DNA of 10,045 bases from Phoronis ovalis (taxonomy: Eukaryota > Phoronida > Phoronidae), in NCBI GenBank assembly GCA_028565635.1, contig JAOXYB010068745.1, positions 1-10,045 of the forward strand. The letters run 5' to 3'. The notes under the pieces were generated by a model. It was not told the DNA's origin. It made no database searches and worked only from the letters and a program-made list of their open reading frames with translations. Shown here piece by piece: positions 1 through 7,154 of this stretch. Position 1 is the stretch's first letter. Every line of letters starts with the position of its first letter. The position numbers and the translations under genes are program-made.

Positions 1-128
1 ATTGTATTATATTGTATTATATTGTATTATATTGTATTATATTGTATTGTATTATATTGTATTATATTGTATTATATTGTATTATATTATATTATATTAT
101 ATTATATTATATTATATTATATTATATT
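1..128. repeat. ATTGT/ATTAT pentanucleotide microsatellite (truncated at window edge)
   Basis: About 25 consecutive pentamers. The left part mostly alternates ATTGT and ATTAT, giving a 10-bp unit attgtattat. From about position 81 the array becomes pure ATTAT, then degenerates into attta and single-copy sequence. The alternating part followed by a homogeneous part suggests slippage expansion of one variant. The array starts at base 1, so its true length is unknown. No coding potential. Confidence 0.97.
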
Positions 129-850
129 TAACCAAATATAGTGGTTAGATGAGTCATCAATTATCCAAACTTCTGCAGACAGAAATTGTGTCTCCTTGGT
201 AAAAGGCAATACACCAAAAACAGATTATGTATTAATATTGATGATTCTCTGTCATAGAATCATGCTCATCCGTTACCTGAGGAAGTATCGATAGGTGATC
301 CATCTTCAGCACTTAACACCCCATGTAAGCTACTGTGTACTTCACAGACATAAACAGCTTGAGTGCAGGAAATCTTTCTTTTAATTTATAATCATGAATC
401 CTGGCATATGAACTGTGGCTCAAATGAGGCTGAAACAAGGATATTCATACGTAAATATATGAAAAGTTTATTAACAAGTTGACACATTATTCTTCAAATG
501 ATATTTTTTGCATATATACATAATTTATAAATTATACAAAATGTATACATTACTTAAGTTAATTTTACCTCCTCCACCAGGTGGGGGTGCAGAGGTTATG
601 TATACGCTGTACAAGCCACTTTTAAATAGATTTTCTACCTCGATAAGCTTTGCTTTATTGAATATAAATATAAGCTTCTTGCGTTATAAGATTCTAGAAA
701 CTAGTTATCGTAAAGCTGTAAGGTTTCCTGTCTTATGTCAAATACATGTAACCTATAAATATGAAACATATTAATAACCAAAAGTTTCATTTTTTAGTTT
801 CAGATGTTAAAAATGGAGAACCTACGAAAACGTACACACTTAATAGGATA
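129..850. other. AT-rich intergenic stretch, no gene seen
   Basis: No exon with convincing composition or splice context on either strand. A + strand open frame at 508-774 starts only at a TTG and its product is low-complexity and unlike any family I recognise. Local structure includes a perfect AT palindrome, taatttataaatta, near 521-534, and an imperfect GC-rich inverted repeat around 572-588 (cctccacc facing ggtggggg). Confidence 0.6.
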
Positions 851-1820
851 GCTACCTCCTAACTACCTCCTAACTACCTCCTACCTACCTCCAAACTACC
901 TCCTAACTACCTCCTAACTACCTCCTAACTACCTCCTACCTACCTCCTACCTACCTCCAAACTACGTCCTAATTACCTCCTAATTATCTCCTAACTACCT
1001 CCTAACTACCTCCTAACTACCTCCTAACTACCTCCTACCTCCTACCTCCTACCTACCTCCTAACTACCTCCAAACTACCTCCAAACTACCTCCAAACTAC
1101 CTCCAAACTACCTCCTAACTACCTCCTAACTACCTACAAACTACCTCCAAACTACCTCCAAACTACCTCCAAACTACCTCCAAACTACCTACTAACTACC
1201 TACTAACTACCTCCTAACTACCTCCTAACTACCTCCAAACTACCTCCAAACTACCTCCAAACTACCTACTAACTACCTACTAACTACCTCCTACCTACCT
1301 CCTAACTACCTCCAAACTACCTCCAAACTACCTCCAAACTACCTCCAAACTACCTCCAAACTACCTCCTAACTACCTCCTAACTACCTCCTAACTACCTA
1401 CTAACTACCTCCTACCTCCTACCTACCTCCTAACTACCTCAAAACTACCTCCAAACTACCTCCAAACTACCTCCAAACTACCTACTAACTACCTCCTAAC
1501 TACCTCCTAACTACCTCCTAACTACCTCCAAACTACCTCCAAACTACCTCCAAACTACCTCCAAACTACCTCCTAACTACTTCCTAACTACCTACAAACT
1601 ACCTCCAAACTACCTCCAAACTACCTCCAAACTACCTCCAAACTACCTACTAACTACCTACTAACTACCTCCTAACTACCTCCTAACTACCTCCTACCTA
1701 CCTCCTACCTCCTACCTCCCTACAAACTACCTCCTAATTACCTCCTAATTATCTCCTAACTACCTCCTAACTACCTCCTGCCTCCGAACTATCTCCTAAC
1801 TATACCTCCTAACTACCTCC
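851..1820. repeat. 11-bp minisatellite, unit CTACCTCCTAA / CTACCTCCAAA
   Basis: About 970 bp of an 11-bp unit with a constant CTACCTC core followed by ctaa, caaa or ctac. Minor variants are CTACCTA, CTACTTC, CTACGTC and attacctc/attatctc. By hand count the exact 7-mer CTACCTC occurs about 71 times. The + strand has no G at all from 967 to 1779 (813 bases). The 11-bp unit is not a multiple of three, contains TAA on the + strand and TAG on the - strand, and cannot form ATG on the + strand, so it is non-coding. Longer internal duplications are present at offsets of about 458 and 765 bp. The complementary strand is an array of GGAGG tracts able to form two-layer G-quadruplexes. Confidence 0.98.
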
Positions 1821-2643
1821 ACAACATCATTCAGTTAATATTTTATGGCCCTTTTTGTAGATTTTAATAAGTTTGCATATTTTGCTAATTTTACAAAGTT
1901 AAACAAAACTAGATATTGTAAAATGAAGAACGCCCGAAGTAAAAGAGTGATTAATGTAGTGATAGGTTTTGCACTATTAATATACGGTTCCAAGCAGTTT
2001 AATATTTCAATAGATTTATAGTGAACTCTATTTATATACCACAGCCTATAGAAATACGACCTGAATGTCCTTAATGAACTTTTGTTCTATTATTTAAAAG
2101 TTATAACGAGTGTAGTAAATCGACCACATGAAAACAGCACAGGGTATACAGAACCTGTGTACCTACAATAACCACATGGTGGTGTCTACTAAGACATGTC
2201 GGTGTAAGCTTTACCATTTGTTTTGTAGAAAGTAAGATAGTGTTTTATTCAGTTTTGAAGATTAAATATACTTTAAATGGTTGAATTCAAATATAGTATA
2301 TAAATAAAATCTGATCATATGTCCTCATAATTTGCACTTTGTACGGAATGCGTTTCTAAGAAATAATGTAGCCAACAATAACAAAGTAAAGGTTTGGAAT
2401 GGCATGTACCTAAAGTAACATAGTATTCGAAATAGAATAAATAACAACTTAATCTAGGTGGAGACTGTATTACTTCTCACATAGAATCTGATACTTGAAG
2501 ATATTTCATGTCACTGGTCATCGTTCCCTCGTTATAGATAGAACGAGCAGAACTGTCTAGATGTTGATTTTTATTAACATACATGCAACGCTCTAGAATA
2601 TAGAAGGAGCTAGTCTTACAATACATGCTTAAAACAACACTAC
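1821..2643. other. Intergenic stretch, nothing recognised
   Basis: AT-rich single-copy-looking DNA between the minisatellite and the MITE. Both strands were read for exons, tRNA-like cloverleaf motifs and long repeats and none was found. Only short dyads are present, such as accac..gtggt near 2172 and ctcgtt..aacgag near 2530, both expected by chance at this scale. Confidence 0.6.
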
Positions 2644-2651
2644 ACATACAT

Positions 2652-2684
2652 CCCGGCGGGGTGACAGTCAGAATAACTGGGTAC
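2652..2684 (+). repeat. Left terminal inverted repeat of the MITE
   Basis: 33-bp arm beginning CCCGGCGGGGTGACAGTC and ending CTGGGTAC. It pairs with 3001-3032. A less conserved extension to about 2700 (tgtttgtta versus tgttcgtta in the other arm) suggests the ancestral arm was close to 48 bp. Confidence 0.9.
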
Positions 2685-2722
2685 CCATGTTTGTTATGAA
2701 GGTTAAAAAAAAGCCCCTTTGT

Positions 2723-2790
2723 GGGACCTAAGACCTCAAAATTCCTACCCTTATTGGGACCTATGAGCTCAAAAACTCATACCCTTGTTT
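2723..2790 (+). repeat. Two-copy 33-bp direct repeat inside the MITE
   Basis: gggacctaagacctcaaaa followed by ttcctacccttatt recurs, with several changes, 33 bp later as gggacctatgagctcaaaa and actcatacccttgtt. A possible third degenerate start (tggccttta) follows. The pair lies wholly inside the transposon and is probably part of its internal family sequence. Confidence 0.75.
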
Positions 2791-3000
2791 GGCCTTTAGA
2801 ACCTTAACAAGAAAAATTGATAATCAAAAAAAAGTCGCCAAATAAAATCGACAACCAAAAAAAAAGCATCCTTTTATTATTAAAATTTTCGTTTTTGTAA
2901 GATTTTTAAGCTATTTTCTACCCGTTTCAGGGCGTACTGGGTGCCCGGTCCGAATGCTGAAAAACATACCCTTTCGCCAGGTTTTTTGTAACGAACACGC

Positions 3001-3032
3001 GTACCCAGCTATTCCGACTGTCACCCCCCGGG
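3001..3032 (-). repeat. Right terminal inverted repeat of the MITE
   Basis: 32-bp arm. On the - strand it reads CCCGGGGGGTGACAGTC and onward to CTGGGTAC. It differs from the left arm by a shortened G/C run and two transitions, consistent with modest age after insertion. Confidence 0.9.
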
Positions 3033-3040
3033 ACATACAT

Positions 3041-3600
3041 ACATAAGTACATATATATTAAAATAAGCTAGTATATGACACCTTACATGTACATACATGA
3101 GGCACGCAATATTGGATTACTGATATAATTACTGGTACAAGTTATGGAACAGAAAAACATTTTGTAATAATTTGAACGCATGAATTAGATAGAAGTTAAT
3201 GCACTTTCAAGTATTTGGTATTAACATTAGATAGCTAAACACTTGAAGCTAATCCTCTGCTAAGTTTTATTTATTACAATTATTTGCCCTGTTTTGTTTT
3301 TGGGACTAGTCGCGGCCGATACGAACAAACTTAGTTTACGAAAAAATGGGCAACAATTTATCTACCAAACAGCATTCCATTTTCTGTTCGAATACCGTAA
3401 TAAAATACCATAAGAGTTAGCAATATGATATTACAGCTAGAGGTTTGTATGCAGGAAGCAGTGACAAACGTCATTGTGATAATGTTTTATTTCAAACTAT
3501 AAAAAGTCATACAAACAATGGAAAACAATGATACAAAAAGTTCAACATAATACTGAAGTTAACAATCATAAATAAACTACATATACAGGCATGACTCTAA
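3041..3600. other. Intergenic stretch, nothing recognised
   Basis: AT-rich sequence right of the MITE. A short GC-rich island (tagtcgcggccgatacg, near 3307) stands out in composition but belongs to no open frame, RNA gene or repeat I can recognise. Confidence 0.55.
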
Positions 3601-3660
3601 ATAACCACACAAACACAGAGCATTCACTGCATAACCACACAAACACAGAGCATTCACTGC
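3601..3660. repeat. Perfect 30-bp tandem duplication
   Basis: Bases 3601-3630 and 3631-3660 are identical over all 30 positions (unit starting ataaccacac and ending cattcactgc). The next bases (ataaacac) begin like a third copy and then diverge. Perfect identity implies a recent duplication. No gene overlaps it. Confidence 0.97.
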
Positions 3661-4049
3661 ATAAACACTATAGTAAATTATACTGTGTAAAGTTAGACAT
3701 TTCTTACGGAGCATATAAAAGTATTCACAAGTATTAATAGTAAAAAAAAAATATTAAACAACATTCTGATAGCAGTATTATAGGCTACTCTGCGACAAGA
3801 ACTGTTTGTATCGTAAGCCATTCATTGTAAGCAGTGAGCTAACATCTGCGAAACATGATTTGAATGGTCGTTACCTCAAAAATCGTCTAATAAATACCGC
3901 ACAGCCTTTGTGTCGTTAGCTGTAAACTTGTTTGCAACATAACTTATACAATTTATCAGCTATTTTAAAATTCAAAATTTGTATCTAAAGAAACGTGTTG
4001 TTTTGTTTTACTTATGTAGCTTTCTGACTTTTTATACCGCCATACATTA
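3661..4049. other. Intergenic stretch, nothing recognised
   Basis: AT-rich sequence with no convincing exon, RNA gene or repeat. If the candidate exon at 4050-4195 is real, part of this stretch would be its 3' untranslated region. The - strand AATAAA I saw downstream of that stop lies well below it, around 3265 and 3486. Confidence 0.45.
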
Positions 4050-4195
4050 CTACTGTTGTTTTTTTTGATACATCATATATCCATGGAACATCACCAATCT
4101 ATAAATAGCTCGGCAAATAGCGGCGTACATTTTGTTACGGAATTCAAGCTCAGGCCACATATCGTCAAATATTTCTGTTAAATCACCAAAGTTCT
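4050..4195 (-). CDS. Candidate 3'-terminal exon of an unidentified gene (weak)
   Basis: On the - strand an AG acceptor (tataataag) at 4197-4196 is followed by a 47-codon open frame that ends with TAG at 4052-4050. The predicted tail contains FDDMWPELEFRNKMYAAICR and then a hydrophobic helix-like stretch ending in a lysine/glutamine-rich terminus (YQKKQQ). Supporting points are the mixed, protein-like residue composition, including Trp, Cys and aromatics, and a G+C of about 39%, above the local background. Against it, an open frame of this length arises often by chance, no polypyrimidine tract precedes the acceptor, and I found no phase-compatible upstream exon. The short open segment around 4267-4340 ending at a GTAAGT donor does not join in frame. 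I do not recognise the family. Confidence 0.25.
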
Positions 4196-5048
4196 CTTAT
4201 TATAATGCAGGGGTTATACAGTTATAGAAACATATTATAAACTAAAAGTGTAACACATTACTTACTTAATTCTCGTAACTTTGCGGAAACCGCTCTTGAT
4301 CTCAGTAGCCTTGCTTAGCGTCGCCTTACATAGCAATGACCTTAACCTACCTTTAGTGAATGCAATGCAGCATTACGAAAACAAAGCTCTTTTGTTATTC
4401 TGTTTATTTTTATTTAAAGGTAACTAATCATTATTATGTACCACGTGCAGAATATTTAAATATGAATAGATGAAGGTATGATAAGATATAGTACGCGGCT
4501 GTGGTAAAGAAATGCCAATGTAAGTGTATCACCAAAAAAGTCTTCGATAATAAAATAGTTGATATAAAATCAATGAGAGGTAGATCCGACGGTGGACGTA
4601 GATGTTAAAATAAATAGTTTAGTTTTTGAAATGAAAAATTACCATTTTACATGTTTTTATTTTATTAATGTATATCAGTTGCTTATTGGGAACCTTCTCT
4701 GTAGTAAAGTTAACCTAACAGAATTGTTCAATTTTCCGCCTCATTTTCCTCCTCATTTTCCTCAATTGGAAAATTATACGATTAAACATCTCCCCAGACA
4801 TGAGACACCAACTCATTAGAAGATCTCATGCAGGTGTCTCCCGGCCTTTCGGTAAGTGCTATATTACACTTGTTTGTGAGATATTTTAGCATCAAAATAT
4901 ACATACACGATATACACACGACATACACACGATCTCTCAGAGATCTATGCAGCTTCGGAAAAATTGATCGTAATTACTCAAATTTTATAATGTACTCACA
5001 TTTTTAAGAAACTGATCGTATTTCTGCAAATTTAAATAAGTTAAAATG

Positions 5049-5064
5049 CTGTAATTAATTACAG
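5049..5064. repeat. Perfect 16-bp palindrome CTGTAATTAATTACAG
   Basis: Self-complementary over all 16 bases. The core TAATTAATTA has the TAAT-NN-ATTA arrangement of palindromic paired-class homeodomain dimer sites. Regulatory use is inference only; in an AT-rich genome such cores also occur by chance. Confidence 0.8.
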
Positions 5065-6308
5065 GGAATGCAACCAGGTAAATCAAACACTAGATTCGTG
5101 TCGTAAATACAGTGTATGTTAGAAAGGCATCTTGAAAAGATTAGTAGATTTGAAACACAAATTAACCAGATGTAAACTAGTAGCCGAAAATTCCAAAATG
5201 TGTGCTTCGTCTATCAAGAAAAAAATGGTAAAAATCAGAATCAATATAATTTCATGATGTTTTGATGTTAAAAAAGCGAAGCAAGCATCAGATTCAAAAT
5301 CTGCTATTATACGGTCTGTACAATATAAATATATTTACAAGTAAAATTCGACATTGAATTTAAAAATTGTAAAAATAGCTATTCATTGTTAAAATGTACT
5401 AAAATGTGAGAGTGAACAGTTAAACAAATATATGAATCTCAAGGTTCATAATTTGATTGAGACCTGAAAGTATGTTTCATTGGTTTAAGAACACAATTGA
5501 TTTATGTATTGTAAATAGGAGCTAATACATAAATAATGATTAGCCGGATTTACCGTTTAAAATTGTTCCCAGTAACAAATCAAGATAATTATACTTTTAA
5601 AAACCTGGTCTCAAATTTTCTGTTTGTATTACCAATGAAGTCTTTGCTTTGACGAATTCAGACCTCCTGGTGAGAATTTGTGGAACTTGTTCACAGGAAT
5701 TTAATAAATTCCCCTGCACAAAAGAATGCCATCATTTTTAGCTTAAAAGTGACATTTTGAAAATAAAATTGCAAGCACTTTCAAATAACAGAAACCATCT
5801 TCACCAACCCAGCAAAAATAAACAGGAAAAGGATAAGAAGGAAGCTGTGTCCATTACACCAATGTACTTACTATATTGAGAGGTTGGTTGAACATATTTG
5901 TTGTATTACATGCATGTCAGTAGCCAACCAAACTGCCACATTACCATTGCTAAGATATGCTGTTACCGATCATTGTAACCATCTAAATGGTCAGGTATAA
6001 AATAATTGCATTTCAAAGTCAACGTTTTATTAGATAAAACTACCAAATATATTTACAAACAATAAAACAAAAATCACAATAAATAACCATTTTGGTGCTT
6101 TTTATTTAAGACACAAGATGTCAACACTATACAATAAAACTGAATTAGTTGACGCATTGACCAATCATTGACTTCCAAGCTATTTATTATTTCAGTTAGT
6201 TTCTTATATTTACGTCACTTAGTATTAAACATACACATGCGACTTTATCTAAGTATACAATCTGTCTGTCTAATACTAATGCAAGTGAATACATCTATGA
6301 TATTATAT

Positions 6309-6381
6309 ACATTGAAATATTTGTCAACATAAAAGTACAATATTACATTTCATGATGGCAGTAAGGCAAATATTTCAATGT
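6309..6381. repeat. Inverted repeat with two perfect 15-bp arms
   Basis: acattgaaatatttg at 6309-6323 is the exact reverse complement of caaatatttcaatgt at 6367-6381, with a 43-base spacer. It lies about 350-420 bp past the stop codon of the CARD gene and could be in its 3' untranslated region if polyadenylation is distal. It would fold into an A/U-rich stem in RNA, or it may be the end of a degraded element. Confidence 0.85.
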
Positions 6382-6451
6382 TCAAATCTCTTTCATTTAA
6401 GAGACACCATGAAACAGCATTTTGAAAGCATTTTAGTTCCAAATAATACAG

Positions 6452-6457
6452 TTTATT
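6452..6457 (-). promoter_or_regulatory. Candidate polyadenylation signal (distal)
   Basis: AATAAA on the - strand, about 270 bp after the CARD gene stop. The hexamer is common by chance in AT-rich DNA and no GU-rich downstream element was established. Confidence 0.2.
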
Positions 6458-6549
6458 AACAGTTTAGTATAATATTGGAAACACTCTCCAGGGCTCACAC
6501 AGACATATTTTAAATTCATCCTAAATGTGCCATGGTCCAATCGTAGACG

Positions 6550-6555
6550 TTTATT
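6550..6555 (-). promoter_or_regulatory. Candidate polyadenylation signal (proximal)
   Basis: First AATAAA on the - strand after the CARD gene stop, about 175 bp downstream, a plausible 3' untranslated length. Evidence is the hexamer and its position only. Confidence 0.3.
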
Positions 6556-6729
6556 TTCACACGTGATTCAATTGTACAACATAAGTAATGATTGATTAAA
6601 CTGTAGCTAACTTTTTACATTGTTAAGCTGCTGTAGTTAATTTTAGCACAACAGCGACTTCCTTCAAACATTTACAACATATCATCCTACATTTTGCCAG
6701 TGTAGTTTTTGTTACATACTGTTCGTTGA

Positions 6730-7154
6730 TTAATCCTCAATAATTTCTGCCAGATGTTTTAGTCCCTCTTCTTTGAGGGCACTGCAAAACACCTCCATGG
6801 CAAATTCATCTTTTTTCAACAAATATTCTGTTAACAACTTATCTGCCTTCTGGCGATCACTTTTCTCTGCCATAATGATTTCCTTCTCACTGATGGTGAT
6901 GACGCCATCTTGAATAAGATAGGCGCAGATAAAGTTGATGTTGTGTAGGTCTGTGGTAAGCAGAACCAAATTCTTCCTCACTCGTTCACGCTTGTTATCG
7001 CCTTTGATTGTAGGAGCAACAGTTGAATCTGTCTGGCTTGATTGTAGGGAAACATGGCTCATCTTCGTTACCATGTTTTTTATGTCGGACACGTCACTAT
7101 GTATTGTATCAAGTTTAGTAGAGAGATGAGAGGTGTCTCCTTTATCGGGCACAC
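6730..7154 (-). CDS. Terminal exon: coiled coil plus CARD
   Basis: 425 bp: two bases completing a Gly codon, 140 codons, then TAA at 6732-6730. Numbering from the first full codon, residues 10-31 (from LSTKLDTIHSDVSDI) place Leu, Leu, Ile, Val, Ile, Val and Met at heptad a/d positions, so a short coiled coil is likely. Residues 36-54 are a polar Ser/Gln/Thr/Asp spacer. Residues 55-138 match a CARD along their length: RKNLVLLTTDL (helix 1), a central YLIQDGVIT block, AEKSDRQKADKLL, and FCSALKEEGLKHLAEII (final helices). These correspond to the family's L-x-x-x-GV-T, EK-x-x-x-x-KA-x-x-LL and F-x-x-AL-x-x-x-G-x-x-HLA-x-x-L patterns. The whole CARD sits in one exon. Members act by CARD-CARD polymerisation with caspases, kinases or adaptors; the partner here is unknown. 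Confidence 0.95.

Larger units (their letters stand above)
2644..3040. mobile_element. Non-autonomous inverted-repeat DNA transposon (MITE), with flanking target-site duplication
   Basis: The element body is 2652-3032 (381 bp). The left end (2652-2684) and the reverse complement of the right end (3001-3032) match over about 32 bp except for two A/G differences and one indel in the G run. Both share CCCGG, then TGACAGTC, GAATA and CTGGGTAC. Weaker similarity runs inward to about 2700 and 2985. The flanks 2644-2651 and 3033-3040 are both acatacat, an apparent 8-bp target-site duplication as made by hAT and P-type transposases. Because the flank is CATA-rich, a 6-bp duplication (cataca) with an element starting at T2651 is also possible. 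There is no transposase reading frame, so the element would need to be mobilised in trans. The superfamily is unresolved. Confidence 0.88.
4196..6449. other. Long intergenic region with small palindromes, no supportable gene
   Basis: About 2.2 kb with no exon I can support. A + strand open frame at 4592-4819 begins at GTG and has no family signature. Short structures present: cctcattttcct-type direct repeat near 4739-4765; competing inverted repeats at 4799-4840; tacacacga-type short repeats near 4905-4931; perfect dyad gatctctcagagatc at 4931-4945; 16-bp palindrome at 5049-5064; ggaattta/taaattcc dyad at 5696-5712; gttttat/ataaaac hairpin at 6024-6040. None is long enough alone to identify an element. 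Confidence 0.55.

Noticed and set aside
508-774. 88-codon + strand open frame
   Set aside because: It begins at TTG rather than ATG, the product is compositionally biased and matches no family I know, and no splice or codon-use support exists in this AT-rich eukaryotic DNA.
851-1820. CRISPR array
   Set aside because: Uninterrupted 11-bp units without unique spacers, in a eukaryotic context; this is a minisatellite.
3307-3400. tRNA-like T-loop motif (gttcgaatac) with an upstream GC-rich segment
   Set aside because: No acceptor, D-arm or anticodon stems can be paired at tRNA spacing.
4267-4370. Short - strand open segment (KATLSKATEIKSGFRKVTRI) ending at a GTAAGT donor
   Set aside because: Higher G+C and a good donor are suggestive, but it has no start codon or convincing acceptor, and it cannot be joined in frame to the candidate exon at 4195-4050 with either available acceptor.
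4735-4775. - strand acidic coding-like tail (EENEEENEAEN then stop)
   Set aside because: Generated by a short ggaaaatga DNA repeat, with an in-frame stop about 7 codons upstream; low-complexity artefact.
4592-4819. 75-codon + strand open frame
   Set aside because: It begins at GTG, has a low-complexity PPHFPPHFP stretch caused by a short DNA repeat, and has no recognisable domain.
5620-5735. - strand open segment after a tttgtgcag acceptor-like sequence
   Set aside because: About 40 open codons is within chance expectation. The product resembles nothing known and no partner exon was found.
6935-7129. 64-codon + strand open frame
   Set aside because: It lies antisense within the well-supported CARD exon and is its shadow.
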